A DNA stretch of 64,000 nt from Pogostemon cablin (GCA_023678885.1 CM042996.1:9916602-9980601), one strand, 5' to 3'. Positions 25,721 through 38,676 are shown, counted from the first letter of the stretch. The notes: generated by a model from the letters alone, not told the origin. Numbers and translations: made by a program.

Positions 25721-26288
25721 ACCCAGGTGTACTTCCCACCAATTTTTAGAAACTTATATATTTATAAATAAAAATATATATATATATATTATTAGTAAAT
25801 TTTCTGTTAATTTTTTAATAAAAAATTAAGTGTAAAAAAACTATACAATTATTAAAAAACATATATACACTATTGAATAAAAAGTTATACACATATAAAT
25901 GCACATTTGCACTCAGGTGCACCGAATATCAACTCTATAAAATTATAAATTTCCCGATATAATCTTTACTCAGTTTGTGACTCGATAAAAGTAAAGGCAA
26001 ATACTAATGTACACTAATTTTTAAGATACGCTACAAGACCCAAATCCAATTGACCATCATATATAAGTAATCTTCTTCTTCTTTTTTTTATTCTCTTCCT
26101 TTTATCATCTGCTCTTCTCCTAATTTTCTCTCCACCCTTATTTTTCACTCTTTTCTTCTTCACGCTCTCTTTCCTAATTTTCCATTGCTTCTTCACACTA
26201 TCTCTCCTAATATTCAAATATTTTTTGAATTAATTTAATTTTTTTTATTCAATTCAAATTGACTTTTAAATGACGGTATTAATGTATA
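25721..26288. other. AT-rich intergenic DNA
   Basis: No gene is seen. A TA simple repeat lies at about 25776-25792. A TC-rich stretch at about 26070-26200 gives a basic reading frame on the minus strand that looks compositional and not coding. Confidence 0.5.
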
Positions 26289-26541
26289 CTCCATCCGTTT
26301 TATTCCAACCCTTACATATTTCTATTTCGAGTTGTCCATTTAAATCTTTATGTTTATTTTTTTGATCTATGAGACCCACCTAAAACAATTAATATATCAC
26401 CATGGGACTCACATGTAATACTAATAGACTTATCCACTTTACATTAAATATTATATCTTTCAATCTACTATCCATTAATATATTATATTACTTAATTAGC
26501 GTGCAAAAAGTAAAATAAGCATTGAAACAGGACATAGAGAG
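26289..26541. mobile_element. Stowaway-type MITE
   Basis: A 253-bp element flanked by TA on both sides. The left end reads CTCCATCCGTTTTATTCC and the inverted right end CTCTCTATGTCCTGTTTC, both close to the Stowaway (Tc1/mariner-like) consensus CTCCCTCCGTCCCA. The interior is AT-rich and non-coding. Confidence 0.7.
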
Positions 26542-29500
26542 TATATGATTGTATTTATAACTGTATTACTTTTTTTAAAGTAGTGTATAAACTAAAAATA
26601 TAAAAAAAACACTTATTAAGAAAATTTTGTACACTATTGAATTACAAAAAATACAATTTTGATAACGAAGATTTGAGGCAATAAAGGGATCACAGATCTG
26701 AAGCATAGTACACAAATTCATCAGGAATACTTTTCAACGTTAGTTTCAAAGCAAACATTTTCCCTTGATCACTCTTTCACTCATCTCCACCATTTTAACA
26801 CATATACATTAACTAATAATAAGTAATATAATATTATAAAAAATGTAATATAGTTTAACATTACATTAGTGCTTAACAACGAGATTGGAAATCTACGTCG
26901 GATCTAGCCACAGCACCGTCGAAATCTGCTACAAATTGCTCGTGCCCTTCTCCATCTGCCGCCAACCACCATGACCACCGGAATCACCGACCATCAGCTT
27001 GCCAGATCTGACCTCGTTGCTGCCGCACATTGCAAGAAAGAGTGTCACAATCGTCACCTCTCTACTAGGAATCCAGTTGTCACTGAAGTTTGTTGCCATA
27101 CGTCCCTTCTAGCCGGAATTCTTGGAGAGAAGAGAGAGAAAACACAGATTTGGGAGAGAGAGAAGAGTGACGGAGAATAGAGAGAAAACACAAATTTGGG
27201 GGAGAGAGAAAGGAGTGAATGAGGTAAAATGAGTTAATTAGATTTTTTTCCTTTTATATCTGACCCGTTTCCAAATACGGGTTATATTTTAAGGTGCACT
27301 TATTACACAGTAGATCTACTCAAAAGTAAATGATTCGATGGTATATTTTTATAACTTGATTGTACATATTTATGATTTGACTGTAAATACAGTAGAACCT
27401 CAATAAATAATACTCGATAAAACTAATAATTTGTCCGATACTAACACAGGATCAATTTAAACAGGCAAAGACTTGCACGAGACTGTCTTACCGATCTTCT
27501 TCTATGAGACGGATCTCCATTAAACCCACTAACCGCTTATAAAGAAGAAGAGCGGAATAAATTGATAAACACGATGAGCATATATAATTAATAGCTAAAT
27601 TTGATGGGATGCCGTGAGCCCACTATTTACAATTTTACTATTTAATCTTTGAAATTTTTTTTCTAATTTATTTTAGTTATTATTATCTTTATATTTTATT
27701 GTGAAATTATAATAATAACGGGAGATTACTATGAATTTCATTATTCTTTACTTTATTTTATTTTTAATATTTGGCAAAGAGTTGTAAAACCATCTTATGG
27801 AATGACTTCCATAAGATAGATAAAAAGTGATAATATTCTGATGAAAAAGTGATTTTTATTTGGTAAAAAGTGGTAATGATATAGTTAACTATTTAATAAA
27901 CAAACTATAGTATAAATAAAAAGTGACAACATTTTATAAAAAGTGATAATATTTTTAATAAAAAATGATAACTATTTTAAAAAGTATAAAATAGTTTCAT
28001 CCAAGATTGCCTTTAATAACTTTGTCTCTTCTCTTTAATGTAAAATTATTTAAATTTAATAATTTTTTTGGCATATACTACTGTGCAATGGTTTTTAAGA
28101 TGCAACTGAGTCAGAATTAACACATGACCCGAATATTTATACTTCAAATTAACTTGATGGGTCATTCAACTCTCTCCCTATTCTTCACGCTCTCTCCCCA
28201 ATCTTGCTATCTCTCTCTCCACATTTCGTCTCTCTCTCTAACCTCTCCCCTCCACTTTCTCTCTCTATCCTCCCCCTCACCCACCGTTTCTACCCCAAGT
28301 CCTCTGGCAAAACATTAATTTGCAGAATCACTTTCTCTCTCTATCCTCTCCTCTTCGCCCACCATTTCTACCCATCGATTGAGAATGAGAAGTTCTCTGG
28401 TGAAGGATCAGAACAAGGCACCAACGGAGAGGAAGATCTGAAGCTAAAGTGACATATGGAGAATTATGATAGTGGAATCCCGCAAGAGATTACGAAGTGA
28501 GTCAATTTTGTAGAAATTAACCTAAAATACAAGATTAATCTATGTTTTTGAATAAATTTGAATTTCAATATCTAATTTGGGAATATTTCTTGAGAATTTA
28601 TATTAATGCCTTTTGAGATTGAAGTAAATTGAAATTTGATCTTTGATATTTTCTTTTTCTAAATGAATGATGTTTATTTAGAATTATTATATAATTGATT
28701 GGTATGATAATGGATGTGAGATTTAATTTATGTTTGTCTTTGAAAAATAATGTTAAATTACGTAGTTTCACCATATGATTGTGAAGTAGTTAAATATTGT
28801 ATTTTCTTCTTCTCACAATTTTTGTCAACTAATTTCTATTATGTTGGGTTTAGAATTTTTGTAGAGGCTTGAAAGGAATTGATATGTTGGGTTTGGATTA
28901 TTGTGAAGCATTGCATTGATATCCTAGATGCCATTGAAGACCAGTTCGAAGAAAACTATTTAAAAAGTGAAATGTACAACTTTTATTGAGAAAATGTATA
29001 AGTTTAAATGAACAGGTGTATTACTTTTTGTAATGATTGTATACTTTTTAAAAATTCAGTTTAATGAAATTTAAATCAAAGGTGTTAATTTTATTGAAGA
29101 TTGTATGCGTTTAAATGGTCAGATGTATTATCTTTATTAATGATTGTACACTCACTTTTTAAAATTTCAATGTAATAAGTTTCATGGATAAATGTATACT
29201 TTTTAATACAATAATGTATATACATTTCTTAATAAATGTATAATGTTTTATATTAAATGTAAAACTAAAATTAATAAATATATATCAATGAAAATAATAC
29301 ATTTATCAAAAAAAAAAAAAATATACACTATTCAATTACAACTAATACATTTGCTCATTAAATTATGTATAAAAATTAATTCAGTGTAATAATTTGATAT
29401 AGATTATCAATATCACGTTTGTTTTTTCTTTATAAAATATAATACGTTTATCAATAAAAACCTATACATTATTGAATTACATATAATACATTATAATAAT

Positions 29501-29731
29501 TTTAAAAATGGTGTTGTTATTTGCACTCCTTTTTATTAAATACAACACTTTTATTAAATACACATCCCTTTAAATTTTTTATTTTTTAAATTTTATTATA
29601 TATACATCCCTGAAATTACAAAAACAACCTTATAAAATTAAAAAATAAAATTAAAATATACACACCTTCTTCCCAAATAATTAATTTCCTCAATTTTACA
29701 TACCTACATTTGCCATTATCAACACACCTAT
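26542..29731. other. AT-rich intergenic DNA with repeats and simple sequence
   Basis: No gene is supported. A GC-richer island at about 26880-27220 holds a 69-codon open frame of no recognised family. A CAGTAGAACCTC word at 27391, common in plant MITEs, is followed by AT-rich DNA. A second copy of the GTGATAA-type repeat lies at 27775-28020. A CT-rich simple repeat occupies about 28165-28290. From 28540 to 29730 the DNA is AT-rich with repeated TGTATA and AATGTAT words. Confidence 0.5.
27775..28020. repeat. Second copy of the GTGATAA-type MITE-like repeat
   Basis: It shares with 25490-25720 the order of words AAAAGTGATAAT, ACTATAGTATAAATAAAAAGTGA, AACATTTTATA and GATAACTATTTTAAAAAGTA. It lacks the clean GAGACGGTCTCAC end. 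Non-coding. Confidence 0.5.
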
Positions 29732-30513
29732 TGTTGGATTGTATACTAAAAGTTTAGCTTTTCGTATGAACAATATTTTAAAATTATTTTGAATGGGAAT
29801 CATATGGTCAAATATTTTGCATATTATAATTTCTTTATATGTTATTGCAAAAGTCCATTTACATTATACTGTAGATAATATGGTGTGCGGCGTCGCATAG
29901 AAGATCATATTATCGGCTCCTTATAAGGTATAAATAGTTGCTCACAATTGAGATAGACGGGGACAATCTATTGGGATGGTTGTAGTGTGATTTGATATTA
30001 GTTTGTCTTGACTATAAAATTACACTAGTGCACTTTGTGTGTATTGAGCAGGACCGCCTGAGGTTGTTCGATTTATACTGACTATATAAAATAACAAGAC
30101 CTCTGTTATTATGAAAGTTCGTTCTCTTAATCCCTATACAATAATTTCGACACGTAATTCGGTATTTATTTCTTTGATTAATCAATGGGTGAGATTTATT
30201 CATTAAATTAATATACTCGGCGAGTTAGGAAATAGTACTGTCTTTATAGTGCGCTATTGATTGTAGAAGAAACCGTGTCCTAATTAATTAGGCTGATGAT
30301 GTCCCCTTGAGGATCTCATAAGGATTATCATGTAAAACCTGCAGGTGGATTTGTTCCGGCATGATAATAATGTTGAGTGGTACTACTCTTGGATAAGAGA
30401 TTAATTAATTGGGTTGTTAGTAACTCATTTAAGTAATGAACATTGTATATCTTAAACACGAGGAGTTAAATGGGCTCTTAATAAGAAGGAGCCCATAACA
30501 TAATTTGATATTA
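29732..30513 (+). mobile_element. Ty1/copia LTR, 3' part cut off by a CACTA-type element
   Basis: It begins TGTTGGATTGTATACTAAAAG, a start typical of plant copia LTRs, and continues without an open frame through TAGGCTGATGATGTCCCC and GAGTTAAATGGGCTC to 30513, where CACTACAAGAAAT begins. The downstream copia gag-pol remnant (33060-34992) lies in the same orientation, so this is best read as its 5' LTR. I found no primer binding site after it, in line with the interruption. Confidence 0.6.
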
Positions 30514-30700
30514 CACTACAAGAAATTAGGTTTTTAGCCACACTTAAGATGTGTAGTTAATAGTTACATATGTGTGAACAATATCTTTTACTCATACATA
30601 TTGTAAGTGTTCACATGTGTCACTATAATTGTGTTGATAAATATGTTTACTTACACATTACCTATGAGTGGGTGAATCTTAGATCGTTATTTACACTTAG

Positions 30701-31841
30701 AGCCAGTGTTTTTGGAACCGGACCGGACTAGCCGGTTCAACCGGGAACCGGATGGATAACCGGTCTAAAAATATTTCAAAACTGCTTTTGCAGTTTAATC
30801 GGGAATAACCGGAGAAAACCATTAAAAATTGGCTGAACCGGAATAATCGTTGTGACCAGAAACCGCCGGTTAGCATTAAAAAAAATTAAAATATTAATTT
30901 ATGCACTCCAACCTCATCGATTACAATAGATTACAGTTTACACGCTGAAACTTGTAGAGAAGATAAAAAATGGAAAGCCCACTCTTTGCGGGAGAGAGAA
31001 ACTGCCTCCGCAATCTTTAAATCTCTGTTAGGAGAGAAAATATGGTAGGTAGCGATTTATAAAGAGTGAGAATTAGAAAGAGAAATGTAGAGAGGGGAAG
31101 GAGCGGCTATGTGAGAAGACAAATTGAGAGAGTGCGCAGATGTGGGCGGCGGTTAGAATTTTACCCTATTTCCTTCTTTTTCACAAAATAAATAATTATT
31201 TATTATTTAATAAAATTGAATGGGCTTAAGTGTGGGCTTTTGGGCTTCAAGAAGGCAAATTCTGTGAAGCGTGGGGTTTGATCATTTATATTTATTAAGA
31301 AAAATAATTTATTATATAATTTTTATAATAGTATTTTAAAATATAATTAAAAATATATAAAATTTAATTTTACGGTTGAATCGCCGGTTGAACCGGTCCG
31401 ACCGGTTGAACATTGAACCATTGCCTCCACCGGTTTGACCTCCGGCCGGTTATAAAAATACTGCTTAGATCATCTCCAAAAGGCTGTTTAATTAAAATAC
31501 AAAATATTCGAATTTTGAAGAGAATGCTGACAAAAATAAGCTCCAACACACTCTTTATTTTAGCATTTAAATTTACATAATCACTTTCACTCTTTAAATT
31601 TGAAGATTCAAATCCACTCTTTAAACTTAAATGACATTAAATGTTATCGACTTTATTGGTGTTTTGGTTCAAAAAAATAGTTTTTAATAAATTAAAAGAG
31701 AAAATATGTAATAAGTGTACATTGAAAATGAAAATATAAAGAGTTTGCTGGAATATAACAAAAATATGATTCATTAAAATTAAAAATCCTCTTTATATAT
31801 ATTGTGATCTCCAAATTTTAAAGAATCTCTTGGAGATGTTC
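30701..31841. mobile_element. Tourist-like MITE, split near its left end by a hAT-like element
   Basis: The ends are GAGC..ATCTCCAA on the left (split by the insertion at 30704-31463) and inverted GAACATCTCCAA on the right. Both sides carry TTA (30698-30700 and 31842-31844), the target duplication of PIF/Harbinger-type MITEs. Without the inner element it would be about 370 bp, AT-rich and non-coding. Confidence 0.6.
30704..31463. mobile_element. Non-autonomous hAT-like element rich in CCGGTT/AACCGG
   Basis: A 760-bp element. The left end CAGTGTTTTTGGAACCGG matches the inverted right end CAGTATTTTTATAACCGG at 15 of 18 positions. It is flanked by 8-bp near-identical duplications, CTTAGAGC (30696-30703) and CTTAGATC (31464-31471), as hAT elements make. 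CCGGTT/AACCGG words cluster near both ends (about 30715-30870 and 31375-31450), a likely transposase-binding layout. There is no transposase frame inside. Confidence 0.75.
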
Positions 31842-32105
31842 TTATATGTGTCAACAAATACCTATTTTATGTGAGACAGATTCATTTGATCACATCACAT
31901 TTATGACATAGATGATGATGTGGATGATGACGTGGCATTGATGTGTAGGGTGACATGATTGAAGATGTTGCATAATCCATAGTTGATACGTGGCGACAAT
32001 TATGTGTGGCAAATTTAACATTATGTGTAGGTAAAAATCAATATTATGTGATTAAAAGTAATGTGTAGGTAAATTTTAAGATTTATGTGTAGCTAATAAT
32101 ATATC

Positions 32106-33059
32106 ATATTTTTTTATAAAATTAAATTTAAATTACAATAAAATTATTTTGTTATTCAAAAAATTTAAATGTAAAATTTAACTTCATCATGAATTTAAAA
32201 TTACCATTCATGAAAAATTAAAATTCAAAACTAAGAAATATATATGTCAACCAAAAATTTAGATCCTAAAAGAAACTAAGAAAAATATGATATCTTAAAA
32301 AAAACACACATTTATAACCTATCTAGCAGGTTACAAAAGTAATAAGAAAACCATAACATGCATCTTTAAAATTTAGCTTGGACATCATTAAGCAGCAGCT
32401 GATAATCAAAGAAATGATCCACCGATCATAGGGCTATTAGAAAATCTTGTGAAGTGCTCTTCAAAAAAGAGAAGGAAATTAAAACTATTAGCATGGGCCA
32501 CATGCTGCCAAAATACCAACAAGATCAAACATGATAAAAATGGAAAATACCATTAGCTTGGACCATTGTTTCATTCCAAAAATATCAACAACTTTTATTC
32601 ATTATTAATTTAATTATGCTTAAAATACCCATTCAAAAATGAGAAAAATAATAAACATAAGAAATAAGCAGTTTCATCAATAGAATATTAACTCCATATT
32701 GGAATAAAAGGATACAATAAACCCCGATTAATTTCAAAACATCATTTTATTCATAAAAAGAAAAAGTAAAAGAAAAAAGTGAATTCTCTTATGAGAAATA
32801 GAGATTAAACAAAATCTATATACCTTCATTAATGTACAGTAGAAATGCCACTTTTAAGTGGAAATACTTTGACAAATCTTTCACAAGAGGAATCGAAAAA
32901 TTTGAAGAAGATGAAATCAAGAATTATTTTGTGATTAAATACACCGCTCAAATATATTTAATGGTCCATAATTAGATGATTGATAAGAATCTTGGTTTTA
33001 ATTCTTACTGCTTAAGAAAATAAAAATGTGTTCTCATTAAGGATGTCCTTTAATGTCTA
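32106..33059. other. AT-rich DNA between CACTA fragment and copia remnant
   Basis: No gene is seen. It could be the rest of the CACTA-type element or of the copia internal region, but stops are frequent in all frames and I recognise no domain. Confidence 0.4.
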
Positions 33060-34992
33060 TTTAAGTTTCTAGTGAAGAGATGAGAGATTCATAGAAATAT
33101 GATGGTCAATCTCATGCGACTCTTCAAATACTTGAGTAAGTTAAAAAGGTATGAGGTCATGGTTGACTTGATGAATGAATTGGAAGTCCTTGGAGTAGAA
33201 ATTGAAGGGGAAACCTAGATCAATTTTATTCTCCGTAGTTTGCCTAGATGTTTTGAGCAAGTTCCACCTGAAATACAAATGATTGTATATGGTAGGCAAC
33301 TTCTGATAAAACATGTGGCCAAGGAAAGCCATTTTCATCAAGGCATGAACAAGGTTAGTATCTTATTCACTAGTTGTTGAAGCGTGAATAGTGATGGATG
33401 AGATTACTGTGTGTAGATATCGAAATCACTAAATGTCTGCAACTAACTGAGGATGAGATTACTGTGGAAATGGGTAATGTTGTGAAAGTAGTGGCTGCTG
33501 CAATGAGAGTTGTTTATTTATCTTATGATACGAATAAACGTTTGATTTTGAGAAATTATCTTTACGTACGATTTCATTGAAAGAATTTAATTTCAGTTTC
33601 TATGCATTTACGGATAGATACTCAATTTCATTTAAATGACATGGTCATTATAATGAAAGATTGAGTTATAATCTGTTATGATATGTTAGTGACAATTTGT
33701 ACACTCTTAAATCATGTTTCTCTCACAACTCAATAAATGGTTATTAATAACGCATCTTCTAATCATAAATAAGAGAAAGGAACTTTCAGATATGAACCAA
33801 ACATACTTTTGGCATCTAAGATTAGATCATTTTACTTGAGTAGGATTCGAAAGTTGATAGTCGGTGGACCGTTAGATTTATTGGAAATGGAAACTATCAA
33901 GCTTGTGAGTCTTGCTTGGAAGTGGATATGATTAATGGCCTTTTTCAAGGTAAAAGGGTGTAGAGCCAAAGATGTGTTGGAATTGGTTCATTCTGATTTA
34001 TACAATCCTAAGATTATCCCGGTGAAAGGTGGTTATGAATATTCGTCAGCTTAATTGATGATTATTCTAGATACCGATATATTTATTTGATGCACCGCAT
34101 GTCTAGGCACTTTAATTAATTCAAGGATTACATGGCTAATGTGGTGAAGCGTCATGGAAAATATATCAAGTCATTACGATTTAATCGTGGTGGCGAGTAC
34201 CTCTTAGGATAGTTTAGGAGCTATTAATCAGAGGTTGGAATAGAATCCCAAGTTATCTACACCGAGCATACCCCAAATGAATGGTGTGGCGGAAAGAAGG
34301 AATATGACTCTTGTGGTAATAGTTAGATAGATGATGAGTTATTTAAAATTACAAAATTCATTTTGAAAAATCCTAGAAAAATGAATGGTGGTTTATTTAT
34401 TAGTCCAAAAGATCGAAGGATGATTGTTAATATAAACACTAGATTTTTAGAAAAAAGGACAATGTAATAAATCACAAACCTATGTATAAGTTGTTCTAAA
34501 GGAAGTGAGAGGGAAAACACATAGTATAGTACCAATTGTACAAGAGGATATGCCACAAGTGCACTGCATCGCGTGTCACATCTGATACACAATTGCATGT
34601 AGTGCCTTGTCGTAGTGGGAGAGTTGTTCAACAACCAGATAGATTTATGTTTTTGGGAGAGTCGTGTGACTTGATCCCTAGTAAACATGAAATTGACCCA
34701 CAGATACGACGAAGCGCTACAAGATTAAAATGCGATATTTTAGGCAATGGTTTGTGAAATAGAATCTATAGATTCTAAATTAGATCTGGCTGCTTGTAGA
34801 ATTGTGATATGATCTGAAAGCCATTGGAAGTGGCTCTATAAAATAAAAGAGGATCAGACGGTAAGGTGGAAACCTTTGAAACAAGGTTTGTTGCGTAAAG
34901 TTACACTCAGAAAGAAGGGTTCGATTATGAGGAAACATTTTTCACCTGTAGCTATGTTTAAGTCGATCCAGATTCCTTTAATTATTGCTGCT
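33060..34992 (+). pseudogene. Ty1/copia gag-pol remnant, cut at 34992
   Basis: Several copia polyprotein pieces are recognisable in order on +, with many stops and frame changes. A gag part lies at about 33160-33340 (VLGVEIEGET, ILRSLPRCFEQ). A protease-side part lies at 33430-33600 (LTEDEITVEMGN, LILRNYLYV). Pre-integrase and integrase parts lie at about 33900-34330 (CESCLE, DYSRYRYIYLMHR, SLRFNRGGEYL, PQMNGVAERRN). A chromodomain-side linker follows at about 34380-34520, then the start of reverse transcriptase at about 34620-34985 (RSGRVVQQPDRFMFLGES, HFSPVAMFKSIQIPLIIAA). The RT breaks off exactly where LTR A of the gypsy series begins, so that series inserted into this element. Confidence 0.8.
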
Positions 34993-35634
34993 TGAAGTGC
35001 GTTTTTTTTCACGCAAAATTAATCCCAAAGTATTAAGGATATCAGTTGCAGCTTAAGCAAGCGACCAAGTTAAATTATCGAACCCAAAGGACGGCATATT
35101 ATCAATTTAATTATTAACTAAATTAATTAAGACAAGATGGCAATTAAGTTTGAGGTTTGAATTATTAATCTACTAATAAAAATATAAAATAACAATTAAA
35201 ATAAAATAAACACTAGAAGAATTACGAAAGTGGATCAAGTAGGAGAATAGGTAGCTCAGGATAATCCAGTTTCACTTATTAATCTCCCTTTTGTGTATCA
35301 ATGTCCGACTCTGCCTTGTGGAATATGGAAGCAATCACTAAGCCATGCAAATCTACTCTATAGACACAAGTAAATATGTGTGTAACACATGTGAATAACC
35401 TTGGAGCAAGAGATATAATTTCACCCCCTTTCTAGGTACTATAGTATCAATTATTTCCCCCTAAGATTGGTACTCTAACCTGATATGATCTTCCTTTATA
35501 GGTACTATAAAATTACTCTCTTTATCCTACTTATTAACCTGAAGTCAATTCAATTAACAAGTATTCATATATGATAGTTCTAATGAAATTTCGGAGTCCC
35601 ATCACTTAGAATCATAACATAGAATCCTGCTCAG
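34993..35634 (-). mobile_element. LTR A of the TTCGACC-family gypsy elements, outer part
   Basis: This is homologous to the first about 640 bp of LTR B (49525) and LTR C (55509): all run ACGCAAAATTAATCCC.AAGTATTAAGGATATC, then AAGTGGATCAAGTAGGAG and TTTCACTCATTAAT-like phrases. It ends in ..AATCCTGCTCAG, where the Athila-like element inserted, and it continues at 48412. The orientation is minus, shown by the polypurine tract and primer binding site positions of the family. Confidence 0.85.
35630..35634. repeat. Target site duplication CTCAG, left copy
   Basis: CTCAG lies immediately before the LTR start TGATTAGCC. The same five bases follow the other LTR end at 48407-48411. Five bp is the usual duplication size of Ty3/gypsy integrases, and both copies belong to LTR A. 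Confidence 0.9.
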
Positions 35635-37152
35635 TGATTAGCCATTTTATAGTAGGGATGACCAACTAAAATAATTTATCGAACCACAGAGAGATTGGCG
35701 CTAGAGATTAAGCGATATCACACTTATCATAGTTTTATAAAGACTAATCATCGAGTGGAATTGTTGAACAAGTATCAAAATGACACAAATCAAGTAAACA
35801 CAGTATGATCAACAATTAAAATGAAGTAATGTAAAGTTGTTTTCCAAGTTAAGCAAAAGTGGGATTAACAATAATCAAGTAGTGAAAATCTTAGGATACA
35901 TGCATTAAACTCATATGAATCAAGGGTATGGATTAAGGGTCAACTCTAAATTCACCTAAGCTCCTTTTCTAGATGAATAGGATATTAATCTCAATTAGCA
36001 CAAATATTGGTTCTCATTCAAACAATTTCAACTAGGTACTAAGCTTGAAATAAGAATCCCTTCACACAATTAATCAATCTCTTGATCAAACCAACCTATG
36101 TCCTATCAAAGGGTTCTAAACTCTAAAGGATTTCTCAATCTCTTTATATTTTATAATGCACATGAAGTGTTTGATGAAATGATTCACTTAAATGTCCTAA
36201 TCACATAATTGATTTCTCAATCTAATCATATATTTAGAGCATCTAAAAACACAAATCATCAAAAACATCAAGATCTAAGCATCAATGATAGGAAATCAAG
36301 TAACCCAATTACCATATGAATTTAATTACATAGATCTTAAAATTTAACCACAAACTTTCATGTTGCTAATCCCACAAGGGAGATTAGCCTACAATCTTCA
36401 TAAGATCTTTAACATAGACATTAAAAACCATACAAATCATGGTAAACTAGAGGATTAACACAAAATTGGGATGAAAACTCCCTTGGATTGTCTCCAATTA
36501 AATCTCCTTCCTTCCTTCGGTGATCACTCACTCTTCCTTGCTTCTTCACTTGATTTGGATGGTAGAATTTATAGAAAGATGATGTAGAATCAAAGTATGG
36601 ATGAAAGGGATGAAGAATATAGTGTAAAATCAAAGGATTGGTGTGTGAGGTGTCTGAGCAGCTGAAATTTCGTGTCTCTCCCTTCAAAGGTTAAATGGAT
36701 GGGTATTTATACTCATTGGGGCCTTCTAGAATAAATATGATTTTTTTACTGATCAGGCACCTACACGACTCGTGTGCTGCAACACGGGTCGTGTGCTACA
36801 ACACCAGTCGTGTAATGCAACACGGCTAAGGGATGGTCGTGTTATGCGTTCTGATGTCGTCGCACGGCCATCTCTTACAGGCCCGTTTGCAGTACACGAC
36901 TCATGTAGCACGACACGGCTCGTGTACTTGAAACGGCTGGTCGTGTTCTTGCTGCCCTGTTTTCTTCTTCCTTCTTTCGTCTCCCTTCTCCATTTTTGCT
37001 TCGATTTCACATGTTTTACATATGATTAAGTTCATTCACACTCAATTCCATAAAAATACATAACTCCACCAAATAACACATAAATACGGATAAAAATATA
37101 CGAAAACACACATAAAAAGACTCTAAAATCTAGGTGAAAATATCACTCATCA
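35635..37152 (-). repeat. 3' LTR of the Athila-like element
   Basis: A 1518-bp LTR from TGATTAGCC to ATCACTCATCA. The match with 46936-48406 is continuous. It contains the ACACGACTCGTGT-type array at 36761-36948. It is longer than the 5' LTR by small indels, two of them inside the array. Confidence 0.9.
36761..36948. repeat. Palindromic-word array (ACACGACTCGTGT type) in the 3' LTR
   Basis: About ten words of the type ACACGACTCGTG, ACACGGGTCGTGTG, ACCAGTCGTGT, ACACGGCTCGTGTA lie within 190 bp. Each is nearly its own reverse complement. A block from TTCTGATGTCGTCGCACGG to TTACAGGCCCGT (36849-36886) recurs inside the element at 40348-40386 and, more diverged, at 40465-40503. Confidence 0.75.
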
Positions 37153-37168
37153 CACTCCCAAACTTAAA
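37153..37168 (-). promoter_or_regulatory. Polypurine tract of the Athila-like element
   Basis: On the minus strand AAGTTTGGGAGTG abuts the 3' LTR. This purine-rich stretch is the expected primer for plus-strand DNA synthesis in reverse transcription. The related family has AAGTTTGGGGG at the same place. Confidence 0.75.
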
Positions 37169-38676
37169 GTGTTGTTCGTCCCCGAACAACGAAAATGATA
37201 AATCAAGAGGAGTGATTTTCACCTAGGAAAAGACTAAATGAACACAAGTAATAACACATCAATAGCAATAAGAATTACAAACTATGCTAAGACATTCTAC
37301 ATCAATAAAACCATAACATGCAAATATTAACAAGTTCAATCAAAAGAGAATAAAGTGTAATATTGTCCCTTTTTGGTCCAAGCCTCTCAATGGGATATCA
37401 ATTTCACTCAACACTCTTTAAAGTAGGGTAAATCAACACTCATTAACCGATTGACTTGACTCGGTATAAGCTTGCTCGTGGACTACATTCACAAACCACC
37501 AAAATTTCAATCAATGATAAAAAAGGTCTTTCATTAAGGATGTAATGATAGGGTCTTTGGTAGGGTAGGAAAAATATGGATAATAGTGACTAATCATGTG
37601 TAAGTAATCGAAGAGGTAGCTACTTTCTTCCATTCCCTAATATTTTCTTTCTTCCTTTCTTTCATTAATTGATCACAAGCACTATCATCAAATTTTCTTT
37701 AATTGAGCTTCTTTCAATGCATGTCTCCTTTCTTTGATTTTTATGATTTCCTTGAGCATTTTGTTACTTTGCTCATTTTCTTGTTATGAGATTGCATATT
37801 CATATTTGCTTATGTTCTTTTCATCCTTTTTTTCTTTTTTTTTTTTCTTTTACCATTTCCTTTTATTCTTTTTCTTCCATATCACACCTTCCTAGCTACC
37901 ATCTCCTCAATTACTCACACAAAGATGGTCAATATATAAGGCTCATGTGGGTAATTAAGTCTTGCAATGTGCTAAATTCACAAGAAAAAGGCTTAAAGGC
38001 TCAAAGTGGATAACTAGGGATGATGTTCATGGTAGGAAAATATATAGCAATGACTTTTAATAACAAGGATGACCTTAGATCATGTCATTAACCTCTACTA
38101 ATCGGGTTCATTCCTATAGTCCTTAAGCAAGTTCTAGCTTATCAAATACAACCAATCCACTCATGAAGGAAAAATACAATGTATGTACGGTTAAGGCTCA
38201 AATATTCACAAGGTTATGCTTAGACTTTAAGGAACTTATTACGCCACATTCATCTCTAAATTGAACAAGTTAATTAAAATATGTCACAATTTGAAGGTGT
38301 AGAGATTCTTAATCATATCTTATCATCACTCATTACCACAACATATCATCACTTGTTGTTCAAAAAAAATGACTCACAACCTCCCTAAACAAACCACCAA
38401 CACATTTGCTAAACAAGAATAAAAATGCCAACAAACACAAGACAAACAAGGACCAAAAGCACAAGAACAAATACCATATGAAGAAATAAAGCATAGAATT
38501 TCCCCCATCCATAATCAATACAAATAACCATAAATCTCAATCCTTAATTAAAAATGAAACTAAAGTACGAAATTAAAAATCCCAAAACAAAACAATCAAA
38601 AGTATCAAATCCAACACAATTCAAATTCAACTAAAATGAATGGGCTAATGAAGTGACGAACACTAAAAGTATCCCT
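37169..38676. other. Non-coding internal 3' region of the Athila-like element
   Basis: No coding frame is seen. It contains a T-rich stretch at about 37820-37870. Analogous long non-coding 3' regions lie in the other gypsy family (51543-53300, 57528-58677), which share phrases such as GGTAGGAAATATATGGATA and AACTACGGATAAATAT-like words with each other and loosely with this region. Confidence 0.6.

Larger units (their letters stand above)
30514..32105. mobile_element. CACTA-type DNA transposon fragment, itself interrupted
   Basis: It starts CACTACAAGAAATTAGG, the terminal motif of plant CACTA (En/Spm) elements. After it come subterminal words of the type TGTGTAG, CACACTT and TGTGTGG in both orientations, seen at 30530-30690 and again at 31842-32105. 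The middle is occupied by a MITE with a hAT-like element inside it. I did not find the matching inverted right end (..TTTCTTGTAGTG), so the fragment is truncated or decayed. The right boundary is approximate. Confidence 0.6.

Noticed and set aside
26014..26217. Very basic 67-codon open frame on -
   Set aside because: It reflects a TC-rich simple stretch. No homology, start context or splice support.
28124..28452. Two overlapping Ser/Leu/Pro-rich open frames on +
   Set aside because: Produced by a CT microsatellite and flanks. No recognisable protein.
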